64,000 nt of DNA, from the NCBI GenBank assembly GCA_001661515.1, contig LUVW01000034.1, forward strand, positions 267,453 to 331,452. The letters are read 5' to 3'. Positions within the stretch are counted from its first letter, which is position 1, and each line of letters begins with the position of its first letter. The stretch comes from Capniomyces stellatus. Lineage: Eukaryota; Kickxellomycota; Harpellomycetes; Harpellales; Legeriomycetaceae. Positions 11,990-28,406 of the stretch are shown here, one piece after another. Position numbers and translations under genes: made by a program. The notes beneath the pieces are model-generated. The model did no database searches. It had not been told where the DNA came from and saw only the letters and a list, made by a program, of their open reading frames with translations.

Positions 11990-13235
11990 ACCACTGTATG
12001 CTATCCCCCTTTTTTTGCTGTATTATATCATACTTTTATAATTTACTAAAACAATCATTTCCAGCTTTATAAAACTACATTTGGAATATATATTTGTTTG
12101 GTGATTTTTTAAAAAAAAACAAGACAGTTAAAAGAAATAAAGTTGGTATAGCATTCTTTTCAACCACAAATAGACGAGAAAGTGGTCAAACTTTTGTTTT
12201 CCAACCTTTACAAACTACCCATCAATAACTGTAATTTAGCTGCTATGAATAATTTCGGGTGGAATTCGCTTGCCAATTGGCGGTTTTCAATCAGGCACAC
12301 AAGAGCACAACACGACTTTCTTTTTAAAGTTGGAAGTCAAGGTGTACAAAAGCAACCATCGACTCAACACGTTTGTACAACGGAGTGTATCTACATGAAT
12401 TAGTAATTAAATGTATTTCATCTTAAGGTAATAAAATAGCAAATCGATGTATTGCTGTGTTGATTCTGTTGCCAATTAACCAGATAAATAAAACAACATA
12501 GTAACATAGTAACAAAGTAACTCAGTTTAAAGTGGGAGTGAGGATAATACTCTGGAAAATGAAAATTTAAAAAAAAGTGAACTCATATCAAAGTTGCGGC
12601 ATTGGTCTCAATCATGGTTTTATGTAATAGCTTGAGACTATGCCAATAAGGTTGAGCACAAAAGCGTTTGTAATATCAATCACCGGCAATTAGCCAAAGC
12701 GAGCTGAATAATTGACTCATTGCAAAACAAACAGAACAAAGTGCGACATTTGTTTCGAAACTAACAAGGTTATGATAAAGGTGATCTGTAATCAGCTACA
12801 ATCAGACCAATACCCAGATGTCGAGTAAGATCACCTTAGGCGAAACACCAGCGATTTGAATCTAACATTATAAATATTTGCCCAATAATATGGAGAGCAA
12901 TCGCCAGCCTTTGCTGTCCAACCAAATCAATACGATATCACTGGTTCAATTATTTTCAGTGACAATAGATTTGATAATTATTGAAATGGCTTGATTTTTC
13001 ATTCAAGTAAACTTTTTGATCAAAACTTTTACACTAAAGGTGTTGGATCCAACAAAGTTATGGGGGAGAGAAGAACAAAATGATATTGGTTATATAAAAG
13101 GTTGGATCAGGATATCTATATGTGTCTTGGTTTATTCAAGATTTGTTGTTTTAATTTAAATAAATTTCAATTATATGGAAAAGTTCTAAAATTCTAGCAC
13201 ACAACTGTTTTTTTATCATACCACGAGACCCGAAA
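11990..13235. other. Intergenic region
   Basis: AT-rich sequence with no supported gene. A 73-codon open stretch at 12182-12403 has no ATG start and no protein-like pattern. The distal part holds the transporter promoter. Confidence 0.6.
13091..13100 (+). promoter_or_regulatory. TATA box of the nucleoside transporter gene
   Basis: TATATAAAAG stands about 140 bp before the ATG at 13236, the same spacing as for the secreted-protein gene at 11558. Confidence 0.55.
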
Positions 13236-14888
13236 ATGGACGCGAAAGTTGAAGGAGAGTTTAATGGATCAGTAAATAGCGACACGAAACACGGAGACAG
13301 CCAAGGAACTAAAACCAGAATGTATGCCCTTTTTGAGCGATACAGTGTATATTTATACGTTTTTCTGTGGGTAGGGTTTACAGCGCTTTTTGTATCTGGC
13401 CTTGTTTTAAAGAAGAAAACGGAGCTAAGTCAAGTCTTGACATTTGTTTTTGTTTACACTTTTGTAACAATCAAGCTTTCCAGCTCTATGATTTCCTTTG
13501 ATCCGTTCTACAACATGGTTTACAAAGCCTGGTCTGTGCTAGTAAGAGATCCAATAAACAGACTTCCTGCAAAGTTGGTGAGGTTGGGGTACTTTGGTAT
13601 TGTTTTTGCTGTGTATATTTTGGCATCATTAACGCTGCCGACATCAGAGTATGGGAACAGGGTGGCTAGGCTCCAGTCGCTTGCGGGTGTTATACTGATT
13701 ATTGTTGCTTTAGCAGCCTCGTCAAAAAGCTTCAAATCGATTAGATGGAGCACAGTGGCTACATGTCTCATTTTCCAGCTTATTCTGGCTTTGATTGCAA
13801 TGAAAACAGAGGCCGGCATGTCATTTTTTACCTGGATTTCTCGATCAGCAAGTGAGTTTTTGAATTTTGGTTTCAAAGGCGCAATGTTTCTGTTTGGAGA
13901 CGACGCGTACAGCGGCGGTGGAAATCTGGCGTTGTTTGTATTCCCATCGATTATATTCTTCTTTTCCTTTGTCCAAATGGTTGACTACTTGGGTGGCATT
14001 TCCTGGTTTCTAGCAAAGGCTTCTTTTTTGTTTTCAAACCTCATGAACACGTCGGGTGCGGAGTCTACGGTTTCGGTAGCGTCGCCATTCTTTGGACCCT
14101 CTTCCGTCATACTGGTTATTGAATACATTAGCCTGATGACAAAATCCGAGATTCATTCAATTTTGACGGCTGGGTTCACGACAATATCCGGGTCTATGTT
14201 GACAGGATATATTTCTATGGGTGCGGATCCTACTATTCTAATCACATCGTGCATCATGTCTATTCCCTGCTCATTGGCTCTTTCTAAAATCAGGTATCCA
14301 GAGGATGGCGAGCCATTAACTAAAGGAAGAGTTATTGTACCAAGCAAGGAAAAAAAAGATGCTAATCTGCTCCACGCTGCCGGTAACGGTGCAGCACTCG
14401 GAATGACAATTGTGCTGATGATTGCTGCATCGCTGATTGCTATAGTGTCAGCTCTTGAATTTGTCAACTATGCTCTTGCCTGGGCGGGACTGTTTGTTGG
14501 GATCGAGAACTTGAGCCTGAACTTGATTCTTGGATACATGTTCTTCCCATTTGCCTGGCTCATTGGTATTCCAGGCTCAGACACTTTGTATGTGTCAAAG
14601 CTGTTGGGCACCAAACTGGTTGCCAACGAGTTTATTGCTTTTGCCAACTTGTTTGCTGGTAAAGCCCCAGAAAGAATCTATGACATGATTTCTCCACGTT
14701 CCCAAAGTATTGCCCAGTTTGCTATAGCCGGATTCGGAAACTTTGGAACTATGGGAGTTCAGGTTGGTAGTTTGGCCGCGATTGCGCCTAGTAGGAAAGC
14801 AGATGTTGCCAAGCTTGCTATGTCGGCGCTGTTTACAGGGTTTATTGGAACGTTGTTTTCAGCTGCGGTTGCAGGGATAGTATTGTGA
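13236..14888 (+). CDS. Concentrative nucleoside transporter (CNT/SLC28/NupC family)
   Basis: 550 aa, no intron. After a hydrophilic N-terminus (about 45 residues) there are repeated hydrophobic segments consistent with a CNT polytopic membrane protein. The diagnostic core starts near residue 271 with GAESTVSVASPFFG, followed by MTKSEIHSILTAGFTTISGS and an SIPCSLALSKIRYPE block, matching the CNT nucleoside/cation-binding helices. A second conserved stretch near the C-terminus (ARYSM-like PRSQSIAQFAIAGFGNFG) forms the other half of the site. It should couple uptake of nucleosides to H+ or Na+ across the plasma membrane. Length is slightly below animal CNTs and normal for fungal ones. The ATG at 13236 is the first in frame. 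Confidence 0.95.
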   Translation: MDAKVEGEFNGSVNSDTKHGDSQGTKTRMYALFERYSVYLYVFLWVGFTALFVSGLVLKKKTELSQVLTFVFVYTFVTIKLSSSMISFDPFYNMVYKAWSVLVRDPINRLPAKLVRLGYFGIVFAVYILASLTLPTSEYGNRVARLQSLAGVILIIVALAASSKSFKSIRWSTVATCLIFQLILALIAMKTEAGMSFFTWISRSASEFLNFGFKGAMFLFGDDAYSGGGNLALFVFPSIIFFFSFVQMVDYLGGISWFLAKASFLFSNLMNTSGAESTVSVASPFFGPSSVILVIEYISLMTKSEIHSILTAGFTTISGSMLTGYISMGADPTILITSCIMSIPCSLALSKIRYPEDGEPLTKGRVIVPSKEKKDANLLHAAGNGAALGMTIVLMIAASLIAIVSALEFVNYALAWAGLFVGIENLSLNLILGYMFFPFAWLIGIPGSDTLYVSKLLGTKLVANEFIAFANLFAGKAPERIYDMISPRSQSIAQFAIAGFGNFGTMGVQVGSLAAIAPSRKADVAKLAMSALFTGFIGTLFSAAVAGIVL

Positions 14889-15489
14889 TTTACCAAAGCA
14901 TTGATATTTTTTTCACACCATTTTAACTAATATTTTATTATGCCTTCAATCAGCATTAGTTGCAAATGTATACATATTGATATTTATCGCGTTAATGAGC
15001 TATTTATGCTCGAGTAAATATAAAGTTCTTGGCAAAAGTCAACAAGTTTTTCTAAAAAAAAACAATAGCCAAGCCTGATTCAACAATGATAAGAAAAACG
15101 CCAAGATTGTTTCAATAAAAAAAAACAAAAAAAAACACGCCAAGTCAGTTAAATGGAAAACAAAATAGCCAAGCGATAAAGCAAAGTTCAACTAAGCTCC
15201 ATCCAGAACCCAACAAATGGTTATGACAAAAAAGCAAGTATATGTAGAAGATTTAATAGCTGAGGTTTATAATGTCGGAGTAGTTGAACTAGACGTTAGA
15301 TTCTTGGTATTCAGAGTCAAGGAAAGAGAGGGAGAATGAGAAGTAAAAAAGCATAGGCAAAGCGAAATGTATATAAAATTTGAGTTGTATAGCTCTTGGA
15401 CGCCAGGCTGATGGTTTGAAATGTTATTAATTTTTTTTGTGGAGTTTGGGTGGCTTTAAAGTGTGATTGGGTGGTGGGGTAGATTTTTT

Positions 15490-15600
15490 GAGAGGAGTTC
15501 GGCGCTGCACTTTGGTGCTTTCTGCCAAGTGTTCAGCTCAGGCAACTAGAAACCTGAGTGGAAACGTGTAGGAGGCAAGTTGGCAAGGTAAAGTACAGCG
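15490..15600 (+). other. Locally GC-rich stretch with hairpin potential
   Basis: CTCAGG (15537-15542) pairs with CCTGAG (15553-15558) across a 10-nt loop, and GCAC (15507-15510) pairs with GTGC (15515-15518). No known RNA family is recognised and the strand is a guess. It may be chance. Confidence 0.2.
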
Positions 15601-17495
15601 AGATTGAGATTGGGAATAAAAATCCATTGCGATTTCAAATTGAGTTTGCCCAAATTATGTAAGGCTAAATTCAGGCTAAGCTTGAGGGTTGGCTAATTGA
15701 ACTTTGTGAAGAAAGATGCTTTTCTAAATATAAAAAGATCTAGTTATATTTGGGTGATACCGAATTTGGGTCTATTAAAAAGAATAAATTAAATGAGTTG
15801 GCGAATAAAATGTACAAGTGAGGACTGGCTTTTAAAGAGGTTATATCTAGGTCGAGCTTAAAAGTGTAGGTTCATTTTGTTCTGTAAATGTAAATGCGGC
15901 CTTTCAATCTAGAGTATAGATTTTGTAGACTTGGGAATGACGAGGATAAGGTCATAGACGTTAAATCCAAAAACAGTCATAGACATTAAATCTAGAAGAA
16001 GAAAAAAAGGCAAAATGGAAGAGGGCAATGTCTGGGATGATATATTTGACTGCTGTTGGAAAGAGCTGGCTAATCAATTGAAATCAAATGGCGATTTGAT
16101 TCATTGTGGAGGGGGGAGGGGATTGAATAAATCATGGAAATTGAAGTGCAGATTGAGTTTGAATGGAGGGAGAACAATGTAAGGCAATAAGAAATCAACT
16201 CGTAAATGATTTCGGTAAAATCATTGGGCGATTGTTGTTTATTGGCTTAGGTTGAAAATGAGGATGAAATTCCAATTGAAGCGCAAGTTTGACTAGTGTT
16301 TGTTTTCCAAAAGATCTTTTCGGTGCTTGGAAGGCTGTGGATGGATTTAAGATTCAGGTAGAAAAAGGCAATAAAATAAAGAAGCGAAAAATAAATAAGA
16401 GTTTATAAAAGGAAGGATGATATAAAGGGGAAAACAATTGGAAAATAGAAGATGGGATTTTGCCAATTTTACATATTATATTTTAGTGATAATTTTCAAG
16501 TTGATAATGGTTGAGCTTAAAAATGGCTAAAATAGGATTATAAATCGACATAGTTTTTCCAATTAGAATCAAAGAACAAAGTGTTGTTATTTGAGAAAAT
16601 CTCCATAGTTTAGTGAAATCCACTAGACTTTAAACTACAAGAAAAATAGGCTAAAGTGCAAAATAAACAAAAAGCAAAGGAGTGAAAAGTGTGAAAAAGC
16701 AAAAGAATGAAAAGAGATTTGAAAGTGTGAAAAGAGTTGAAAGAGTGGTGAAAGGATTAATTTAAGGACAAATAAAAATAAGAAAAATAGTGTTGATGAA
16801 AATACGCGTGTAAATTCTATTCGTTAATGGTAATGAAAACCCAACACAGCAAAAACAACAATCGGCCAGCAATAATGAAATGATGTAATTGACTAGGTAA
16901 AAAGTATATGCAGAGGAGATGATTTGACTAATAGTGCTAATGAAAATAAAGTGCGTTATAACAAAAAGGATAAATAAGAACCATTATTAGGAGATTTACA
17001 AAGTTGTGAGTTTACGTATAAACATGGTAATTAGTAATGATAGCAATAATAGTAGCCCGAGTTAAAAGGAAAAAAAAGAGGGGGAGGGGGAGGGGGGGTA
17101 GGTAAAGAGAGGGAGCGATAATTGGAGGTGGCGAAGGAAGTGATAGAGATGAGTTTATATAATGTTCAAAAATAATATGGACAGTGGTAAAAAAAAGAGT
17201 TTAGAAAATAATAGAAAGAAAAAGGGAGCAAAACAGTCCAAACTAACAGGCGGATAATAAATGGATGGGAAAAAAAGCAAACAAAAACAAAGCGAAATAA
17301 AAAGAAGCAAATGTAAATGGCAAAAAAAAACAAAAAACAAAAAGGCAAAAACGAAAATAAGTAAGATGTTCAGGATAAAAAAAAAGAAAAAAATAATAGT
17401 AATGGAATAAGATTCAATGGAACATTATCGGAAGTAGTATTTTGCTTTTGCTTTATAAAAAAAGGTATAATTGACAGTGAAACTACACTACAAGA

Positions 17496-17505
17496 TATAA
17501 ATATA
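17496..17505 (+). promoter_or_regulatory. Actin TATA box
   Basis: TATAAATATA occurs about 90 bp upstream of the actin ATG, followed by a pyrimidine tract, which is the usual core-promoter arrangement for highly expressed fungal genes. Confidence 0.6.
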
Positions 17506-17591
17506 ATTCTTTTTTCTTCAAGCACTTGGAATTAAAAATTATTTCTGGTTTAATTATCTGTACAGTAATAACAAAATAAAAAGCATAAAAA

Positions 17592-19255
<1,664 letters not shown>

Positions 19256-19613
19256 ACTTCTTTTCCGCTTTAACAATTATTTAATCTTTTACTTTTGGAT
19301 TATACTTTTTCTTTTACTACTATTTAGTTAGTTGACTTTTTTTTTTCTTTCTTTGTCTTGTTCTTTTCAGTTTCTCTTAATTTGAACTTGGACTTTTTTT
19401 TTGTTGGGGTTTTCTGGCTTAGTAAGAGTTGGCTAAATGTACAAATTACTGTTGTACCGTATCATACTGTACTTGTACTTTTGTTTTTTGATTTGTAAAT
19501 TTATTACTATATAAAACTCTATGTTCAATAAATACTTACTAGAAACAAAACTATTAAAGATGAAAAAAAAAATAAACAATAATTTTACTTTTACTTTTAC
19601 TTTTACTTTTCAT
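19256..19613. other. Actin 3' region, convergent with VMP1
   Basis: T-rich on the + strand. CAATAAATA at 19527-19535 is a good polyadenylation signal for actin about 270 bp after its stop. A TTTTAC hexamer repeat (about 19583-19610) abuts the VMP1 stop. Confidence 0.6.
19583..19610. repeat. Hexanucleotide TTTTAC repeat, 4-5 copies
   Basis: A perfect short tandem repeat directly downstream of the minus-strand VMP1 stop codon, in its presumed 3' UTR. Confidence 0.8.
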
Positions 19614-21807
19614 TTAGCTTTTTTTCTTTATGCGTTTGTTTTCCTTGTTTTTATCGTGCACATATGCCTCAGCAAACGACTCTAGAATGCTGATCAGAAA
19701 GTACGCCATCATTAACGCAATAACCAAATTCCAAAGCACGCCAATCAAAGAAAAGCTCTATTACAATTTAAAAATCAATTAATAAAATAACAATACACAA
19801 TCAGCCACAAAAAAAGCATTAGTACCGTTTACATTAACTGTCATAGCAACCTACAACAGAAACATGCGCTACCCAACCCAACCCAACCCAACCCAACCCA
19901 ACCAAAACAATAACCATTTACTGGTACGTTGCATAAATCTACATTGCTTACCGATTGCCCGTCTCGTCTGTCTCCGCTTATTGCATCTCGCTGGCTTTGC
20001 AGGAACCCCACTACTTTTTCGTGGGTGTAAGGCGAATGTTTCTCAAAAATCGCCAAGAACTTGTCAATAATACTCTTGCTAAAGATGAATATCACCACCG
20101 ATGACTATTATACACAATTAAAAAAGCAACATTAACAGTGATAATTCGGTGTTAATCCAGTCAAACAGCATTTGCGCTAAACAAAGCCAACAGAGTTATT
20201 GTTGGTCCTATAGGCCTGAGATACGCAAATCTGAAAATAAAAAAAAGTTTAAAAACTACAGCCTAAATATATTTACCTGAATTGTAGACTTTATCAGCGC
20301 TTTTCCTATAAACGTAGCACCAAAAAACGTCCAGAACGGAATTCCAAAGTGCCCACAAATAATGCCTGCAAAGTCAAACAACGGATTTGGAATCTAGTTT
20401 ACATCAGAAAAGAAAAAGAAAAAGAAAACATATCCAGCAACAAGTGGACCCAATATGCACGAAATATATTAGTAGAATTCACAGACTTTATCATCTTTTA
20501 CCCAAGAACCACGCTTTTATAATAGCGTTAATTCCTATACAAAGCCATGAACAAACGTTGTATGTGTATAACGGAAACATCCCCCCCCCCCCCCCTCCCC
20601 CTCTTTATTTTACGGACTCACTAATATGAGTACAGGCAAGTTATAAGCAAGTAATTTGAGTTGAAACTAACCGAAGCAAACAGTAGGATACCAACAAACC
20701 CGAAATTCTGCAGGGCTACGTATATATAATACGTGATTTTGTCCTTTGAATACAGCGATTTATCTGACTGATAAGCCTTCTTCAATCTGTCTATTTCCTC
20801 TCCGTCTTTGCTTCTTGAAGCAGCTATAAATTTCACAATCCCATTGATCAATAACCAAATATAAATTCCAAACAAACGCACAATCAAGTAAAGTTCTAAC
20901 CAGAACACACCAATTATACCCCAGATGCTTCTAAATATACATATCAATAGTTGCTTTATAACCTACCAGCTTTTGCTATAAAGTATGGCGGAAGTTCGCC
21001 TAATGCTGTTCCAGCCCCCCAAAACAGACTGGGAAGTAGAACTTTTAGGATAATAGACTGAATGTGAACATGTTCTGTTGTCTGGTTTAGACACTTGAGT
21101 CTAACAGATAATAATGCAGTTGGTTGCAGCCAACGTGTTAGTCTCTCACGGTAGGAATTCATCAAAAATATTCAGTAATATATACACTTTTATCCTTAAT
21201 CCTTAATCCCAGATTCCAAATTCCAAAGCCCAGATTCCAAATTCCAAATCCAGGAATTAAATATATCAGAGAATGAGAATGAGAATAAAAAAAATAAATG
21301 AATAAATAAACAAGTGGGGCTTACGAGCCTGGACCATATAGCAAGAAATTTGTGTTTCCACATTCGTACGATAGAAATGTGACTTTAGCTATATAAGGGC
21401 CTAGGAATAGCATGAACGTATGCAGGCCTGCACCAAGCCCAATAGACGACAGTATCCCCAGCACAAGCCAGTATCCATACCAATATATGACCTTATTGCT
21501 TTCAAAAATCAGCTATTTACATTTAGTTTCAAGCAAACCCCAATGTCAATAAAAAACAAAACAAGACAAACCGAGTACAGAGCCAAGTAATAATATCGCA
21601 AAAATAGTCCGCATTTACCCGCGAAACCGAATTGTCATTGAAGAACGCCGACAGGTATACTATCCCAATAACCGAGAAAATCTTTAAAAGAAATGTGTTT
21701 TTGGCAATACTGTTGATAACATCTCGCAATTTAACAGCTATGAACCTCATCGAATACAAGAGCACTTTGACAGGTTCGGAATAAAAGCTTAGATTCTCAT
21801 CAACCAT
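19614..21807 (-). CDS. VMP1: VMP1/EPG-3 autophagy scramblase (DedA superfamily)
   Basis: Exons on the minus strand: 21807-21619, 21491-21325, 21100-20967, 20823-20672, 20393-20277, 20104-19952, a possible 18-nt exon near 19847-19830, and 19757-19614. They give about 351 aa (357 with the small exon). VMP1 signatures run through every junction: [21 protein letters not shown], a YECG block, [52 protein letters not shown] and a final helix [21 protein letters not shown]1 is an ER multispanning lipid scramblase needed for autophagosome formation and ER contact sites. It is absent from S. cerevisiae and S. pombe but present in animals and amoebae. An 18-nt exon (six codons) fits phase but may be skipped. 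A TATA-like site lies 77 bp upstream of the chosen ATG. Confidence 0.93.
19871..19903. repeat. CCCAA pentanucleotide repeat in a VMP1 intron
   Basis: About six copies of ACCCA/CCCAA lie in the intron after the sixth VMP1 exon. They resemble a C-rich telomere strand superficially but are short, internal and not TTAGGG-type. Confidence 0.85.
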
Positions 21808-21879
21808 CTCTATTATTCAACATAGATTTGCCAAGTACATAAAAATTGTAGGAAGATTGTGTGTTAGTAAAAGTTGGTC

Positions 21880-22860
21880 TTGGTTTATATAAATCCCGCT
21901 CTTAATCCACAAAAACACTCAAGAAGAAACCAAAGAATGAGTCTACATACAAGTGCGTTTCCTATTTAAAACAAAATAAAAGTGCGAAATGTTGGGCTGT
22001 AAATGTAGGGGGTTTTTGTTGTATTTGTAGCTTACCTATATATTGTCCATTTATGTTCTTGCCTGCACCATGTTTATTGTTTGGTGTGCTTTCTTTTTTA
22101 CCCATTATCCTTGCAATGTTTATAAATGAAGGCTGTATTGGTGGTTTTAGCGGTGGTGTGAAAAAAAAGGATTTATATTCTTTTACATTAACTTCAAACT
22201 CGAGTAGCTGTGCAATGTCGCTTGTTTTATGCAATATAAATATGTAATTGTATAACAGCTTCTGTGTTTACGGTTTACTAGAATAGCAAGTAAATAATCT
22301 TGGTTTGCCACTGTTGTTTTTAAGTGTGATTAGTAAGGGAGATGAAGGCAACTATATTCTGAATTAACTAGCGAGTAAAAAATGGAAATCTTGAACATAA
22401 ATTTGATTAATTTCGTTGATTTTTTACTTTTTTTTTTTGCTCACTATTTTCACAATCGATAAAGGCAATGGCTGAGTTTTTTTTCTTCATTTCATTTCAT
22501 TTTAAACATGTTTATCCGTTTGTACCACTAGAATGTCCCAGTTTTTTGTAGTTTTTTTTTGTCTAGTCGAAGTTTAAAGCTGGGGTATTTATTAATTTTA
22601 AGATTAGTGTTTTTATTCCTTTTGTTAGAATGGTCCTTAATTTTTGTATAGAGAAAATGTTGCTTATTTCTTTTTTATACTGTTGGATTGACATTACTAA
22701 CTTGGTTGATGTTAGTATATCATTTAGTTGAAATGTAAAAAAGTAGTAGCTATTTTTTCCTTTTTTCACTCTTTTTTTTTTTTTTCAAGCTCTTTTTTTC
22801 AAGCTCTGTTTCAACTAGCCGATGCAAGATTGCCGGATAATTATTTCCAGCCATGTTCAT
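21880..22860 (-). other. Possible small spliced gene, structure unresolved
   Basis: On the minus strand a 25-codon start (ATG near 22855, MDMNMAGNNYPAILHRL) is followed by a TACTAAC branch-point-like element (about 22709-22715) with AG acceptors just after it. There is then an open helical stretch (about 22685-22565), and an open stretch from about 22272 to 22032 ending in a good G|GTAAGC donor, with an AAATAG acceptor at about 21960. Predicted pieces look protein-like (a Pro-rich TPPLKPPIQPS segment, a Lys-rich segment) but no domain is recognised and the exon joins cannot be fixed. It could be a real hypothetical gene or chance. Confidence 0.3.
21884..21893 (-). promoter_or_regulatory. TATA-like site of VMP1
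   Basis: TTTATATAAA, symmetric on both strands, is 77 bp upstream of the VMP1 ATG. It supports VMP1 starting at 21807 rather than being joined to the open frame further upstream. Confidence 0.4.
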
Positions 22861-24028
22861 ATCCATTTTCACTGTAGTTATATACATATATCGACTTATT
22901 GAATTGATCTGATTAGCAGCACCTCTTCAAGTTATAATTTCCTTGGGAGTGACTCTAGGCTACAACATTTTTTCAAACACCTAATTTTTTTTAAAATAAA
23001 AAAATATGAAGTCAAGTAGTGTTGAATTTAACAAAACCTGTGATTCAAACATATTGGGTTCTTTTCAAAGCTTGCTAGAGTTCCAACTCTTACTTTTTCC
23101 TTTACGTCGTCATGATTCTTTGTGTGAAACAATGGGATTGATTATTCTCTTTGGAGTTTGGCTCATTAGCACAAGGCTAACCCACTCTTTCAAAAATATA
23201 CACAGCCACTTGCTTTGTAAAGTAGTCTAAAACATGTTGGCGCTCTAGTACTAGTCCAGTATTACACATGCGAATAATATCCATGTAATTGAATATAGCG
23301 TTGAATTTCGATTCTTCAAAAATATGATTCATCATGTGTATCTTGACATGTGATTAATGTTTATCTTCAAGATTTTTGCATTTGATTTGTTTATTTTATT
23401 TATTTTTAAACAGTTTAAATAAAATCAGCTATGAAATATAAAAAATCCCGCCAATAAATTTAAAAAATATAACAGACCAATAATTTAACTCCAATCAATT
23501 AGATGGATAATGGTAGGAGCTTGCCATTTATTGCACCAATTATATTGTATTTCAGGAAATCTTGGTTTTGAGCAAGAAACAAATCGTAAGCCAAGTATCT
23601 GTGGCATACTTTTTTTTTAAAGAGAGCAAGTGTGGCAAAGGTCGGATGAATGCCAAAAACAACCATCGCATATAGATAGTATCAACTGGCCGGGCCCAGC
23701 TGCCGTTCTGATCAGTGCCCCATCAGTCAACAAAAGCAGAAACGACAGACTGAAAGTATGCTGTTAATCGGCATTACTTTGCTTGCAAGCGCGCGGTATA
23801 AATCTCTGGTACATAAAGCTCCCCTCTCAAAAAAAAAAGAAGTGATATTAAAATTTTTATTAAAAAAGGTGATAATTGGAAAAAGAAAAAGCCCAGATAA
23901 AAAAAAGGTAGAGAAAAAAAAAGCTTGTTCATAACCAAGTTAAAAACGGTAGTATGTTTGCAAGTTATAGTGGCCAAAAATAAAATAAATAATAAACCAG
24001 CACACGTGTTTGTTTTTCTATTGCTGCT
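22861..24028. other. Intergenic region with weak coding-like fragments
   Basis: No confident gene. On the minus strand an ATG-led stretch (about 23816-23630) would read LLLLTDGALI, faintly like a Roadblock/LC7 (LAMTOR2) protein, but a TAA interrupts it after 16 codons and no normal-sized intron removes it. A second minus stretch (about 23352-23165) reads ERQHVLDYFTKQVAVYIFE before a TAG. The + strand is also open at 23006-23230. These may be relics, missed exons or noise. Confidence 0.3.
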
Positions 24029-27568
<3,540 letters not shown>

Positions 27569-28333
27569 TTTGTTTTTTTTTTCCTCTTTGTTTTCTTTCT
27601 TTAAAAAGCCAGAATTGAGACTCGTTTGTCTTTTTTTTTTTTTATAGAGAAAGTGAAATATACTAGGATGAAAAAAAAACCCCTTGGTAGTAGCGATTAT
27701 GATACGGGATTCTATTTAATCGGTATTGGATTCGTATACTAAAGAGTATTCAGTTTTGTGTTGAGGAATCCAACTGCCTTTAATCCCTTTAGAATAGTTT
27801 AATTTATGAACGCTGGTTTTGGTTTTGATTTTGATTTTTTTCAGTCTTAGGATATACTTTTTTTTTTATCTCGATAATTAATCATTACTTTTTTCACTTT
27901 CGTCGAATCGAATCGAATCAAATCAAATCAAAATCTGAAAGCCGATAATAAAAAAAAATAAACCAAAAGTCAAATCGTTAAATAATATTTGAACATTAGT
28001 TCTGGCTTGATTTACTAATTTTTTTTTAAAAAAAAAGTACACCTTGTTCAAGTAATTTCATTTCCTTTATCAGTAAACAATACCATTGGGCTTCAAGTAT
28101 GCTGTATAGGGATTATTTTTTTTTTAAAAAAAAAATAGCACCATAATTCATTAAAATTCCATAGTTTGGTCATATTAACTGCTAAAAGAACAAGAATACT
28201 TGATTAGTGACAGTAGGTGTGAGTCCTAGGTTGCATACCAGTAATCCAGGCAAAAACAAAGACAATTTGATATTGTTAATTTTTATAAAGTAGCAACAAA
28301 AAAAAATGAATTAAAAAAAAAAACATATTGGAT
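27569..28333. other. Intergenic region with T/A palindromic runs
   Basis: AT-rich, no gene. Two T-run/A-run palindromes occur near 28018-28036 and 28116-28136, and an ATCGA/ATCAA short repeat at about 27903-27930. A long T run upstream of mtEF-G probably belongs to its promoter. Confidence 0.6.
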
Positions 28334-28406
28334 TGGGACGTAAGCGACTTGAACGCTTAACCTTCCGCTTTGGAGACGGACGCGCTGCCAATTGCGCCAA
28401 CACCCC
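28334..28406 (-). tRNA. tRNA-Trp (anticodon CCA), copy 1
   Basis: 73 nt on the minus strand, no intron. The acceptor stem is GGGGTGT/ACGTCCC (two G-U pairs) with discriminator A. The D stem is GCGC/GCGC with GG in the loop. The anticodon stem TCCGT/GCGGA closes the loop CTCCAAA, so the anticodon is CCA (UGG, tryptophan). The T stem AAGCG/CGCTT closes loop TTCAAGT. An A run on the + strand immediately downstream in the minus sense supplies the poly-T RNA polymerase III terminator. Confidence 0.95.

Larger units (their letters stand above)
14889..17591. other. Long intergenic region and actin leader
   Basis: 2.7 kb with no protein-like frame. From about 15.3 kb to the actin ATG the + strand is strongly purine-rich, as in the other gene leaders. 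A locally GC-richer stretch with short inverted repeats (15490-15600) is discussed as a possible non-coding RNA. Confidence 0.6.

Noticed and set aside
19871..19903. CCCAA repeats as telomeric sequence
   Set aside because: Only about six copies, internal to a VMP1 intron and not of the TTAGGG type usual in fungi; a simple repeat is enough.
23006..23230. 74-codon + strand open frame
   Set aside because: No domain and no promoter, and the opposite strand is equally protein-like; too short to support alone.
23165..23816. Reassigned stop codons (UAA/UAG read as amino acid)
   Set aside because: In-frame stops occur only in unsupported fragments. All confident genes end normally at TAA, TAG or TGA and read with the standard code.
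23690..23830. A U3-like snoRNA
   Set aside because: Only a 10-base resemblance (ATACTTTCAG, minus strand) was noticed; the rest of box A and the C/D boxes are missing.
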